In this document: positions 1 to 8,534 of the stretch, in pieces
Numbering within the stretch: the stretch's first letter is position 1
How the letters are laid out: each line of letters opens with the position of its first letter
From: Sphingobacteriales bacterium
Lineage (GTDB): Bacteria > Bacteroidota > Bacteroidia > Chitinophagales > Chitinophagaceae
NCBI GenBank assembly: GCA_004144175.1
Contig: SEFT01000001.1
Span: forward strand, 1 to 64,000
Reading direction: 5' to 3'
DNA length: 64,000 nt
Position numbers and translations under genes: made by a program
The notes under the pieces: generated by a model
Databases searched by the model: none
Told to the model about the DNA's origin: nothing
The model's input: the letters and a program-made list of their open reading frames with translations, nothing else

Positions 1-2
1 AT

Positions 3-1589
3 GTGGCCAAGATGGATGATCAGGTAGGGCAGCAGTTCTACTACACGCCTAATACCAATATGCTGGAAAGCATATCCGACCCCAACGGCATCAGCTTTAC
101 GGGCAATCCCGAAGAATATACCGGCATACGCGATACCAGTGAATATACATATGATGAAACGGGTAACCTGGCCAAGGACCTGCGGCACAACCTGCACATT
201 AGCTGGCTGCATACGGGCAAGGTAGCCTCTATCGTAAAGCCCGCAGGTGGTGTTATATTCTTTTACGATGCTATGGGCAACCTGGTGAAAAAACTAGACG
301 GGGTTAACAGCAAGAACATCTTTTATATACGCGATGCGGGCGGCAACCTGCTGGCCGTGTACGAGGCCAGCAGCGCGGTGCCAGCACCCGGCATAGGCAT
401 AGGTGGTGGCGATGCGCATATAGTGGAGCGCTACCTGTATGGCCGCGAGCGTGTAGGTATGATACATAACGAGAATCTGGTGACAGGGCCTACGCCTGGC
501 TTTAAGATAGTAGACTTTGAGCTGACCGACCACCTGGGTAATGTGCGTGCTACGATAGAGCACCGCCCGGGGCAGCAGGGGCATCCTGAGCCTATTGTAA
601 AATCGTACTTTAACCACTATGCCTTTGGTGGTCCGCATCCCGATCGCGTATACAATGGCCTAGACTCTCGCTTCGGCTTTAATGGGCAGGAAAAGCATGA
701 TGAGTTCATGGGCATGGGTTATTTGAATATTGCGAAATACTGGGTGTATGATACACGTACAGGCCGAAGGTGGAATTTGGATCCTGTAGATCAGTTGCCA
801 TTTAGTAGTTACTCTACTTTCAGGGATAATCCAATATACTATGTAGATCCTGAGGGTGCCGATCCCCGAGATAGAGCTATGGAATATGCTAAAGAGCACG
901 GCATTAAAAAATTTGATCTCATTGAAGATAAATCTGGATCGGTTTGGCTTAGCTGGAAGGACGGAAAGTCCCACTGCTTTCGAAAGAAATTTGAGCAAAC
1001 TTTCGCTGAAAAAGCCGTTGACTTCCTTTCAAATTCTCTTATCCTTGAAGGATCAGGAAAAGTCGACATAGGTGTTCAGGTTGGCGCTAACGGAAATCCA
1101 TTCGGCATAGATTTAAAAGCTGAAGCAATATTAGCTAAATTTGACCTCATTTCAGCAAAGGGCAATTTGAATCCATTTTCCAAGCCTTCTTATCAATATG
1201 ATTATGCAGGTAAAGACGGAATAAAAGTTACTCAAAGAGTTGAAATTAGTGCAACAGCCCCGACTTCAGGTAAAGCTGCGAAAGTTGGAGGTTCTATTAA
1301 AGCAGAGCGGACATTCACAGGACATGAAGGGTACTTTACGGATGAAAAAATCGATATAGCCGCCAATGTTGGAGCGCAAGTAGAATTGGGGTCTGGCAAC
1401 ACTAACCGCACCCAGTCGAGACTTAATGAAGCGTTAGACCGTAGTGGTTTGGTAAGAAATCCAGAAATCAAATCAGAAAAAAAGGTAGCAGGTCTTGAAG
1501 AAAACAACGAAACTACTTGGGAATTCGGTGTTGGAGGTGCGTTTATATTAGGTTGGGAACTACAGGTAAAAGTTGGGTATAAAAATTAA
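3..1589 (+). CDS. RHS-repeat protein with polymorphic toxin tip (5' end outside window)
   Basis: The frame is open from the first bases, so the true start lies to the left and only the last 528 codons are seen. Residues 1 to about 280 are the end of an RHS/YD shell: YD-type motifs (YTYDETGNL, FFYDAMGNLVKK), the DHLGNVRA signature near residue 178, and the closing core motif ending in NPIYYVDPEG near residue 284. In RHS proteins this core marks the junction with a variable toxin domain. The tip (285-528) is visibly more AT-rich than the shell, rich in Gly and alternating hydrophobic residues, and matches no toxin family I recognise. A lipoprotein gene starts 10 bases after the stop and is the likely immunity gene. 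Known of the family: contact-dependent or secreted toxins; the activity here is unknown. Confidence 0.85.
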   Translation: MAKMDDQVGQQFYYTPNTNMLESISDPNGISFTGNPEEYTGIRDTSEYTYDETGNLAKDLRHNLHISWLHTGKVASIVKPAGGVIFFYDAMGNLVKKLDGVNSKNIFYIRDAGGNLLAVYEASSAVPAPGIGIGGGDAHIVERYLYGRERVGMIHNENLVTGPTPGFKIVDFELTDHLGNVRATIEHRPGQQGHPEPIVKSYFNHYAFGGPHPDRVYNGLDSRFGFNGQEKHDEFMGMGYLNIAKYWVYDTRTGRRWNLDPVDQLPFSSYSTFRDNPIYYVDPEGADPRDRAMEYAKEHGIKKFDLIEDKSGSVWLSWKDGKSHCFRKKFEQTFAEKAVDFLSNSLILEGSGKVDIGVQVGANGNPFGIDLKAEAILAKFDLISAKGNLNPFSKPSYQYDYAGKDGIKVTQRVEISATAPTSGKAAKVGGSIKAERTFTGHEGYFTDEKIDIAANVGAQVELGSGNTNRTQSRLNEALDRSGLVRNPEIKSEKKVAGLEENNETTWEFGVGGAFILGWELQVKVGYKN

Positions 1590-1599
1590 TATTAATTAT

Positions 1600-2376
1600 A
1601 TGAAATGCTACGGTTTAATTATTCTATTCTATTTTTTATCTCTTGGATGTGGTTCGAGTGCATCAAACTCGCAAAATTATATTACACAAAAAGATTCCAT
1701 TCTCGAAACGCATTACAGTGACGGTGAAATAATGACTAGGAAGATTAGGACAGATGAAGACAGTATATTGATTTATCAGCATTATTCAAATAGTGGTAAT
1801 TTAGATACTCAGGGGTTACTAATATCAGGAATGAAAACTGGCGTATGGAAATTCTATAATAATGATAACATTGTGGGATGTGCATACTATTTTAATGACA
1901 CAATCACATTCAACCTTGATAAAGATGATTTCATAACAAAGCATATTTGTTTTGAGGGCACAAATATGTGTATATCCGCTCCGTTAAGCTGGGAAATTGG
2001 AAACATAGACAAAAAGCTCCATTATGTAAAAAAAGAATGCAGAGATAGCTTTTGTCCCAATTTAGGTATAACTGTAGATACTGTCAATGGGGATTTGGAA
2101 AGCAGAGTTAATCGAGATCTTAGTGCATTTGAGAAGCGCTATCCTCAAATTAAGTTTATAGACAAAAAGAGACTTCTAATTGATAGTAAGGAGAGTATCC
2201 GAATCGGATATATATTTTCTTCTCAGGGTAACAACTTGGGTGCATTATCTACTTGGATAAAAAATGGGAAAACTGTCTATATAATAACGGGTATCGCAAT
2301 AAATGAGCCAGCAGGTGAGTTTTTAAAGCTGAGAGGAGCTTTTGAAGAAATGTCTACTTCGTTTAGAATAAAGTAA
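1600..2376 (+). CDS. Putative immunity lipoprotein, MORN-like and PsbP/DUF1795-like
   Basis: 258-aa protein. I chose ATG 1600 over TTG 1573 because TTG overlaps the RHS gene and the ATG gives a clean lipoprotein signal ending LSLGC (Cys near residue 17, slightly atypical lipobox). The first half has a stretch (GLLISGMKTGVWKFYNND) like the MORN-type repeats of YwqK-family antitoxins. The second half (about 130-258) has the rhythm of a PsbP/DcrB (DUF1795) fold: short strands, then GNNLGALSTWIKNGKTVYII. Its position 10 bp behind the RHS tip and its AT-rich composition match the tip, so I infer that it protects the producer from that toxin in the periplasm. The domain calls are by eye only. Confidence 0.6.
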   Translation: MKCYGLIILFYFLSLGCGSSASNSQNYITQKDSILETHYSDGEIMTRKIRTDEDSILIYQHYSNSGNLDTQGLLISGMKTGVWKFYNNDNIVGCAYYFNDTITFNLDKDDFITKHICFEGTNMCISAPLSWEIGNIDKKLHYVKKECRDSFCPNLGITVDTVNGDLESRVNRDLSAFEKRYPQIKFIDKKRLLIDSKESIRIGYIFSSQGNNLGALSTWIKNGKTVYIITGIAINEPAGEFLKLRGAFEEMSTSFRIK

Positions 2377-2396
2377 AATTGTAAACAGAAATCAAG

Positions 2397-2442
2397 GCAG
2401 ATATCTCATTATTTCGGGTTCCAAGAGGTATCTGCTTTTTTT
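2397..2442 (+). terminator. Hairpin with T-tract after the first toxin/immunity pair
   Basis: An 11-bp arm GCAGATATCTC (2397-2407) pairs, with one G-T wobble, to GAGGTATCTGC (2425-2435) and is followed by seven T. It lies just downstream of the putative immunity gene. Its 3' arm falls inside the end of the reverse-strand gene. The 17-base loop makes it weaker than other terminators here. Confidence 0.45.
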
Positions 2443-2948
2443 AGTTCTTTTCCAGAGTACCCCATGTAGAAATATATCGGCTCTAGACCTGTAAAGTCAA
2501 ATTCATAAGCGGTTATCATTGAGCAAATTACTAGAGGGTTAAGCCCATTGTCTACAGTGACAGTAAGGAATTCAGAACTCAAAAAAGCCTTTTTTGACCT
2601 TTTATACATACCAACTTGTACATTGTTTTTGAAAATTGAGACACAGAAGCCTTTATGCATGAAGGCTTCATATAAGTCATTTTGATGTCGACAGAAATAT
2701 TTGCCGTCCTCATGTTCGATTGCTGAAGTACGACCATCAATTTCCATCTCATGGTAACTGGTGTTAAAGAATCCTCGAGATTTCCACTTCATTATGGATA
2801 GAGGTTCTTTTCGATCCAAATCTCTGTAAATAGCTTTTTTCCCATTGTGGAATATCCAACGACCATAAAGCGTAGCATAAAATAGATGATGGCCGTTCTC
2901 GTCTGCAAAAGCAAAATAATTATATTCCCTAATTACTGTTATTTCCAT
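2409..2948 (-). CDS. Hypothetical protein, possible tubby-like/LURP-one fold
   Basis: 179 aa from ATG 2948; a GTG at 2969 would add seven residues. There is no signal peptide, so the protein is probably cytoplasmic. It is rich in aromatic and charged residues in a repeated strand-turn pattern (FAFADENGHHLFYATLYGRW, then NNVQVGMYKRSKKAF) that recalls tubby-like or LURP-one proteins, but I cannot confirm this by eye. It is the only reverse-strand gene inside the RHS locus and is AT-rich like the toxin tips, so it may be an immunity gene or cargo stranded by rearrangement. Function unknown. Confidence 0.5.
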   Translation of the reverse strand: MEITVIREYNYFAFADENGHHLFYATLYGRWIFHNGKKAIYRDLDRKEPLSIMKWKSRGFFNTSYHEMEIDGRTSAIEHEDGKYFCRHQNDLYEAFMHKGFCVSIFKNNVQVGMYKRSKKAFLSSEFLTVTVDNGLNPLVICSMITAYEFDFTGLEPIYFYMGYSGKELKKADTSWNPK

Positions 2949-3062
2949 TTCAAAATGTGAACATAGCACATGCTATTTAATTATGCCAATTTTTTGAGTA
3001 ATAATATATATGTATGGCGAGATGAGTATAGCGAGCTTAGAATAAGAACTTCTTTAATTGTG

Positions 3063-3085
3063 GTGTTGAGTGTCTCACCGGACAC
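3063..3085 (+). repeat. Degenerate copy of the RHS-boundary palindrome
   Basis: GTGTTGAGTG, TCT, CACCGGACAC: the same 10-3-10 layout as the perfect palindromes at 3191-3213 and 4786-4808, but with two mispaired positions in the stem. It is followed by a T-run (3088-3094). The stretch from here to 3187 holds no gene and may be the scar of an older cassette. Confidence 0.4.
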
Positions 3086-3187
3086 TATTTTTTTAGTGAT
3101 ATGCGCACAATGTAGGCGTTACCCGGCCGTTCCTTAATAAGAGCCTGTACAATGGCAATATGTCGGCCATATAGGAGTTAGTTTAGA

Positions 3188-3222
3188 GTGGTGTCAGGTG
3201 TTTCACCTGACACTTTTCTTTT
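3188..3222 (+). repeat. 35-bp palindromic direct repeat, copy 1
   Basis: Identical over 35 bp to 4783-4817. The core is a perfect 10-bp stem (GTGTCAGGTG, 3191-3200) with a TTT loop and its complement (3204-3213), followed by a TTTTCTTTT tract, so as RNA it would also act as an intrinsic terminator. It lies 9 bp before the second RHS piece. Both perfect copies stand directly in front of a beheaded RHS fragment. Confidence 0.85.
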
Positions 3223-3231
3223 AGTGGGTAT

Positions 3232-4329
3232 ATGCGCTATCTGTATGGTAGCGGTCGGGTAGGTGTAATACATAATGAGAACAAACTGACGGGCACGCCG
3301 GGCTTTAAAATAGTGGACTTTGAGATAACCGACTACCTGGGCAATGTACGCGCCACTGTAGAGCACCGCCCGGGTCAGCAGGGGCATCCCGAGCCTATCG
3401 TAAAATCATACTCCAACCACTATGCATTTGGCGCCCCGCACCCCGACCGTTTGTATAATGCACTGGACGTGCGGCATGGCTTTAACGGCAAAGAGAAGCA
3501 TGATGAATTTATGGGTGTAGGTAAACTGATAAACTTCGGTGCGAGAATGTATGACCCCATAACGGGTAGATGGTGGGCAAGGGACCCACTAGGAGCAAAG
3601 ATGCCAGGTTGGAGTTCCTACTCTTTTTCATTCAATAACCCAATTTTATTCATCGATCCAGATGGCGAATATCCGGTTATAACAATTACTAAGCAGAAAG
3701 CGGGGAGCGCGTTACAAAGGGTGATCGGATTTACGGGATCAAGGAAAGAGCAATATACGAAGGTAGATTTATACAAAGTTGTGGTCACTGACACCGAAGA
3801 CAGAAACTTTAAAATGTCTTTTACTGTAACACGAGATGCTCTTGCTGTTAGAAAAGGTGACGCGAAAAATGGACGTATGGTAATGACAAATGTAGCTTTC
3901 GAGCCCAAAGACGGCAGGATAAATCATTATACTGGCAAACCAATAGTCTATCCAGTGAACGACGGTACTAAAGCACTGAAGCTAACACAGTACAGTTCGG
4001 AGGTGATACATGCAGAACCGAACAATGCCTCTGTTGAACTAGGATATAGAACCAAGGCGGATGTCGCTGCTGGAATAATGATACATGTAGGCGGTGTGTA
4101 TGAACATGCTGATGGATCTACGTCTTGTGCAGCTTCCGAGGGTTGTTTTGGAATTACAGATGGTAATAGTTCAGATGAAAATCCTTCAAATGAGTATTCT
4201 AATGGAATATTAACTACCATTGTTAAAAAAGCAAATCAAAGTAAGACTAACAAGGGGAAGATTGAAGTGGTTATCGAGAAAAGAGATGAGTCAGAACGAG
4301 TAGAAACTAAAACTGAAAAACAACAATAA
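3232..4329 (+). CDS. Beheaded RHS tip cassette with L,D-transpeptidase-like motif
   Basis: 365 codons. Homology to the first RHS gene begins at RYLYG (residue 2), so the upstream shell is missing and the ATG at 3232 is probably only the first Met after a recombination junction. Residues 1-140 repeat the RHS core (LGNVRATVEHRPG, then NPILFIDPDGEYP). The tip is AT-rich and different from the first one. It holds His285, Ser302, Gly304 and Cys305 spaced as in the HxG(14-17)S-x-GC site of YkuD-type L,D-transpeptidases, but without the second His of the canonical SHGC. A peptidoglycan-directed toxin is therefore possible. Lacking signal and shell, it is likely a silent cassette that becomes active only if recombined onto a full-length RHS gene. 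A lipoprotein gene follows after 1 bp. Confidence 0.7.
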   Translation: MRYLYGSGRVGVIHNENKLTGTPGFKIVDFEITDYLGNVRATVEHRPGQQGHPEPIVKSYSNHYAFGAPHPDRLYNALDVRHGFNGKEKHDEFMGVGKLINFGARMYDPITGRWWARDPLGAKMPGWSSYSFSFNNPILFIDPDGEYPVITITKQKAGSALQRVIGFTGSRKEQYTKVDLYKVVVTDTEDRNFKMSFTVTRDALAVRKGDAKNGRMVMTNVAFEPKDGRINHYTGKPIVYPVNDGTKALKLTQYSSEVIHAEPNNASVELGYRTKADVAAGIMIHVGGVYEHADGSTSCAASEGCFGITDGNSSDENPSNEYSNGILTTIVKKANQSKTNKGKIEVVIEKRDESERVETKTEKQQ

Positions 4330-4330
4330 G

Positions 4331-4756
4331 ATGAGGTACATTATTAAGTTAGGTATGCTTAGTGTCTTTGTTTCCTGCACATCTACTACTAAGAACACGT
4401 CCCAAAAATATATAATTACTCGATATGTCAAGGCTGAATCAAGCTATCGTTATTCAGATGATACAATAAATTACCGCTCTAATAACTATAAGCCTCTCTT
4501 AAGCGCTGAGTATCATGATGATACACTTGCTTCTATCAAATTATTTAAGGCAGAAGGAGCTATTTTCTATAGCATTGATAATCTGAGAGATGACTCGACG
4601 TTTTTAAATACGCTTGATATTCCCACAAAAAGAACTATTGAGTTTATTGGCGGGAAGATTAAGGATAATGAAGTGATTTATGAGATAACTGAACAGGTTA
4701 ATGACAGTGTTTATTCCTTACGCCAAGATACACTGATATTATATTATATAAACTAA
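4331..4756 (+). CDS. Putative immunity lipoprotein for the second RHS tip
   Basis: 141 aa, starting one base after the stop of the RHS tip, so translation is probably coupled. The N-terminus is a short lipoprotein signal with the lipid-acceptor Cys in FVSCTS (Cys16). The rest is a small AT-rich, strand-rich domain without a family I recognise. Its position, size and predicted outer-membrane or periplasmic anchoring fit an immunity protein against a periplasm-acting toxin, which agrees with the transpeptidase-like motif in the tip before it. The role is inferred from context only. Confidence 0.6.
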   Translation: MRYIIKLGMLSVFVSCTSTTKNTSQKYIITRYVKAESSYRYSDDTINYRSNNYKPLLSAEYHDDTLASIKLFKAEGAIFYSIDNLRDDSTFLNTLDIPTKRTIEFIGGKIKDNEVIYEITEQVNDSVYSLRQDTLILYYIN

Positions 4757-4782
4757 ATTCCTCCGTGTAATATTTTATATTT

Positions 4783-4817
4783 GTGGTGTCAGGTGTTTCA
4801 CCTGACACTTTTCTTTT
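4783..4817 (+). repeat. 35-bp palindromic direct repeat, copy 2
   Basis: Perfect copy of 3188-3222, with stem arms at 4786-4795 and 4799-4808 and T-tract 4809-4817. It lies 27 bp after the second immunity gene and directly before the third RHS fragment, so it could terminate the cassette on its left while marking the boundary of the one on its right. Confidence 0.85.
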
Positions 4818-4822
4818 GTAGT

Positions 4823-5153
4823 AACGTGCGTGCAACGGTAGAGCACCTCTGCTGGCCATCTATGAGGCCAGCAGCACGGTGGGCGTCCCTGGGATAGGCC
4901 TGGGTGGTGGCGACATACATATAGTAGATCGCTACTTGTATGGCAGCGAGCGTGTGGTTGTGATACATAATGAAAACAAGCTGACGGGTACGCCGGGCTG
5001 CAAATGGTAGACTTTGAGATAACAGACCATTTGGGGAATGTACGTGCCACTGTAGAGCACCGCCCAGGGCAGCAAGCACACCCCGAGCCGATTGTAAAAT
5101 CATACTTCAGCCACTATGCCTTTGGTTCCCCGCACCCCGGCCGTGTATACTAA
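4823..5153 (+). pseudogene. RHS core remnant, frameshifted and rearranged
   Basis: The scrap reads NVRATVEH (4823-4846), then jumps to LLAIYEASSTVG, which in the first RHS gene lies upstream of NVRATIEH (residues about 116-124 against 180-186). The segments are therefore in reversed order across a junction at 4847. It continues through RYLYGSER and NENKLTGTPG, then loses bases near 5000-5010, which shifts the frame onto VDFEITDHLGNVRATVEH, and stops at 5151-5153 with no toxin tip. This is a dead fragment of a third core copy. Confidence 0.8.
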
Positions 5154-5663
5154 AGGTCGAATGCTATACCGATGATTCTCCTGTAAAAGCTCAAGGCAGA
5201 ATGATATTGGGAAGCTATTATTAGCACACTTGTCGCGCCTCCTTTAAATGAAAAGGAGGTGTGCAAACCCCGCTCTTCTTCGCTTATTCCTCATCTTTAC
5301 ACAAACCCCATCATACGATGATCAACACTATTCTTCATTTCTTTTCAAGAAACGGCAGCTGCTATATCCACTCCCGTGCTAATACAGAGATAATACATCA
5401 TTACCGGGCGTGTTTTTTAGCAGCACAGCATCCACGTACCGTCAGCGCAGGAGCCAGGCAAGAGCCGCACAACAGCAGCTATGCAGCAGCATTACAACAG
5501 CATTGCAACAGCGTACGCACGCATCATACAAGCATGAATAATATATTAACCGATTAGTGAAACTGTTTTTTTGATATTGTACGTGTTAATCTTGTTTATA
5601 AGCTATAAAAGGAGCCAATAACCTCAGGTAAACATACAGCATAAACAGAGCGAGCATAAAAAA
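5154..5663. other. Non-coding stretch after the RHS locus
   Basis: I find no credible gene. An open frame at 5261-5557 encodes a His/Ser/Ala-rich peptide without a recognisable domain or start context and is probably chance. The stretch may be decayed sequence from lost toxin cassettes. Confidence 0.5.
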
Positions 5664-5686
5664 GGGTCTCGCATAAGCGGAGACCC
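5664..5686 (-). terminator. Intrinsic terminator of the T9SS protein gene
   Basis: GGGTCTC pairs with GAGACCC, and further GC and CG pairs extend the stem. An A-run on the left and T/A-rich bases on the right let it work for the reverse-strand gene ending at 5711. Confidence 0.75.
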
Positions 5687-5710
5687 ATTTTAAAAAAGGT
5701 GAGCTGCTAT

Positions 5711-7726
5711 TTACCAGTCTATATTTAACCTCATTGTCATAGTGTTTCCTGCGGCTTCTATTCGCACCATATATATCCCCCGGGCCAATTGGGTGTCTAC
5801 ACGGATGGCGCCATTTGCAGGGTACAGAGTGCCATTGTAAACTACCTGGCCAAGTGTATTTATTATTTGCACATTTGCAGTCGCCGATTCAATACCTGCA
5901 ATAGTGAATGAACCGGTATTAGGGTTCGGGTATAGCGTCAGCAGCTGTTTGTCTCCTTTGGCAATACCGGCAGGGAATTGCATCCATACAGTGTCAGAGG
6001 CATTTTTGTTCTGTGCGCAAGGGTCTTCGCTAATGATATCCACATGTACCATGTCGCCAAACGAAAGCCCGGAAGTAGCCCATGTTGCATAGATGGCACC
6101 TGTTTGTAGCACGCTGTTCTTATACCATTGGTATTTGGGAGTGGTGCCGCCGTGTAGCGTATTAGCAGTAAAGGTAACAAGGGTGCCAGGATTGACATTT
6201 AATCCGGGGTTGGCACTAATATCTACTTGTGGCACAGTAACGATCGGCAGTACGGTCATGTTAAATGTATCGGTACTTGGCCCAGGCCCAGATCCGGTGC
6301 AGGTACCGCTTGTAGTAAGGATACAGTGCACTTCATCACCGGAATTGAGCCCTGCGGCAGTATATGTCGCAGATGCAGCAGAAGGTACGGGTACGCCGTT
6401 AAGATACCATTGGAATGTGGCGCTGGCGTTTGGTATAGTTGGAAAGGCAACAAATGTAGCTGTAGAGCCAAGGCATATGGTATCGTTAGGGCTTACATAA
6501 GCCTTGATGCCAGGCGCCGGGGTTACAACAACATTTACTGTTTGCGGTGCAGACGTGCATCCTCCAGATGAGGCCCGAACGGTATACGCTCCTGCGTTCA
6601 CAGGTTGCACTGATGCTATTGATGGGTTTTGAAGGGTTGAGCTAAAACTTGCCGGTCCTGCCCAAGTGTAAGTTGCACCTGCAATCGATGATGCAGTAAG
6701 GCTAAGTGTGCTATGCTGGCATGCAGGGCTGTTTGACGAAGCTGTTACAGAAATAGTTTTTACCCTGATATTTTTGCTGCTGGCTACCGACTCATCAAAA
6801 GGATTGCTTACCCTAATGCGTACACGGTAACCATTGCCAGCTGGTGTATTGAACGGAACAAAGCCCTTCATGGAACCTGAAGTAGAAGAACCTGCTATAC
6901 TTGCGATTACCGTAGGGGCAGCAAAGCTACCAGTTGCATTCGATAGCTCTAATGAGAAAACAGAAGAAGATGTAAACGGTGCTCCCAACTCGATTGCGTA
7001 GCTTACACTAATGCTGTCTCCACCGCAAACCAAAGTATCGGTTTGTAGTATCTGGATACGCGGTGCAAGCTTAATAACTACGGAATCAAGTAAGTAATAA
7101 GCATCACTGCCATTAACAGCAAATGGCTGCCTTGGTGTTGTTGCATCAGGTAAAAAATTACCTATTACAATATTGTCGTAATTTGAGTCTGCTACAAAGT
7201 ATTCTGAAACCCTTGTCCAGTTTGTCTGGTCCATGATCTTGCCAGCAGCGACAAATGTGATTTGCGGAATCTGAGATATGTCATTAGTAGTATTGACAAA
7301 GTTTGCGCCATTGTCAAATAGAAGGATGCTGGGAGCAAATGTACCTTGATCTGAAACATCAGCCAATGATACAGACATTGAAACTTCATACCGGCCACCT
7401 TTCTGCAATGGTGTAATAGCTGCTGTTATATATTCACGAAAGTTTGGAGTGCCGTTATATGTTACAAGTCCCATATAAGCAGAGCCATGTGCCGGAACCT
7501 GATAACCATTCCAATTAGTAGGAACGCCTACCTGAATGCCCGTATAGCAAACGTTGTAATAATCGGGGCTTGCAGCCGAATAATTACTCCAACTTTGACA
7601 ATTTCCTACTTGGCCATACATAGTAGGGCATGTAGTGTAGGTTTCAAAACTACCGTTCGGCACATGGTTTACTTGGGCAAAATTGGTGAGCGGCAATAGA
7701 AGTAAGAATAGAAAAAGATTTCTCAT
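5711..7726 (-). CDS. T9SS type A sorting-domain surface protein with Ig/PKD-like repeats
   Basis: 671 aa. A signal peptide (residues 1-17, cleavage near NFAQ) is followed by a conserved Bacteroidota N-terminal domain starting VPNGSFETYTTCP (about 20-215), where GSFE and scattered Cys suggest a carbohydrate-binding-like jelly roll. Several Ig/PKD-like modules follow (about 220-590, for example YTWAGPASF and FQWYLNGVPV). A T9SS type A sorting domain closes the protein (LYPNPNTGSFTI, GIYMVRIEA). By family knowledge the protein crosses the outer membrane through T9SS and is released or attached to the surface. It is a single gene with its own terminator. Ligand unknown. Confidence 0.85.
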   Translation of the reverse strand: MRNLFLFLLLLPLTNFAQVNHVPNGSFETYTTCPTMYGQVGNCQSWSNYSAASPDYYNVCYTGIQVGVPTNWNGYQVPAHGSAYMGLVTYNGTPNFREYITAAITPLQKGGRYEVSMSVSLADVSDQGTFAPSILLFDNGANFVNTTNDISQIPQITFVAAGKIMDQTNWTRVSEYFVADSNYDNIVIGNFLPDATTPRQPFAVNGSDAYYLLDSVVIKLAPRIQILQTDTLVCGGDSISVSYAIELGAPFTSSSVFSLELSNATGSFAAPTVIASIAGSSTSGSMKGFVPFNTPAGNGYRVRIRVSNPFDESVASSKNIRVKTISVTASSNSPACQHSTLSLTASSIAGATYTWAGPASFSSTLQNPSIASVQPVNAGAYTVRASSGGCTSAPQTVNVVVTPAPGIKAYVSPNDTICLGSTATFVAFPTIPNASATFQWYLNGVPVPSAASATYTAAGLNSGDEVHCILTTSGTCTGSGPGPSTDTFNMTVLPIVTVPQVDISANPGLNVNPGTLVTFTANTLHGGTTPKYQWYKNSVLQTGAIYATWATSGLSFGDMVHVDIISEDPCAQNKNASDTVWMQFPAGIAKGDKQLLTLYPNPNTGSFTIAGIESATANVQIINTLGQVVYNGTLYPANGAIRVDTQLARGIYMVRIEAAGNTMTMRLNIDW

Positions 7727-8534
7727 GCGTGAAAGATATAAAAAAGCAAATAAATAGACTAGTCTAAAATAATGATAAGTAGTGATTTGTAAGGCTTTTT
7801 GTGCGTAGCGAATATAACAAAATGGTGTAGCCTATTTAAGGTTGGTAAACACTACAGTGAGTATCACTATGCATTGTAGACTAAATTTAATTAAATACAA
7901 ATGGTTAATAGTTGCGTTGGTCTATGCTGCATCTACGGACTGAAATAGAATGAGCGACAATTACTGCTAGGATCACATTTTTGCGCTAGCTGTAAGCCCC
8001 TTTAAGCAGAAAGTTTTGAGCTATAAGATTTCCGCTAATTTTCGATAGTATGTTATTGCCTTTGGAATATGCGCGCCGTGATATCGTCACTGGGTAAATC
8101 TGGAAATCTACATTTGTTCATGTATTTGCCAATAAGCGTTTTGCCAGTATTCTACTGTCTGAACAAAAAGTAAATTACCATGTTTCAAGGACTGTACTCG
8201 CCTTCTATGGCTTCGCGAGTCCGGTGTATGAAGCTGTTATTGGCTCAGCAGTAATTACTATATCTCCTTTCGTATTAAACGACAAGATCCAAAACGAATA
8301 GAAGCATAAGCTGCTTCTTTAGATAAAAATATTTATATAAGATTTCCAGACGGTCTAATGTGTGCGAATTCGTACGCTGACGGTGTGCTCGCCATAACAT
8401 TAGGAATATTTGACAAAAGACAAATTGTCAACGACGGGAAGCAAACATTAGTGTTGTTTAAAGTCTATTATCTGGATTCATGAAAGCTTGACTAAAACTT
8501 CATAACAGACTATTGTCGGAAAATGTTCCAGTAG
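7727..8534. other. 808-bp gene-free stretch beside the integrase
   Basis: Neither strand shows an open frame with recognisable protein features. The only small structure I see is a 7-bp hairpin TTGACAA/TTGTCAA at 8410-8431. The position between a cargo gene and a solitary recombinase suggests the eroded interior of an integrated element, but nothing here proves it. Confidence 0.5.

Noticed and set aside
3-5153. Transposon or IS as origin of the RHS copies
   Set aside because: No transposase or terminal inverted repeats; shared core sequences explain the copies by homologous exchange.
5261-5557. 98-codon open frame after the RHS remnants
   Set aside because: His/Ser/Ala-rich with no domain, promoter or start context; lies in decayed sequence.
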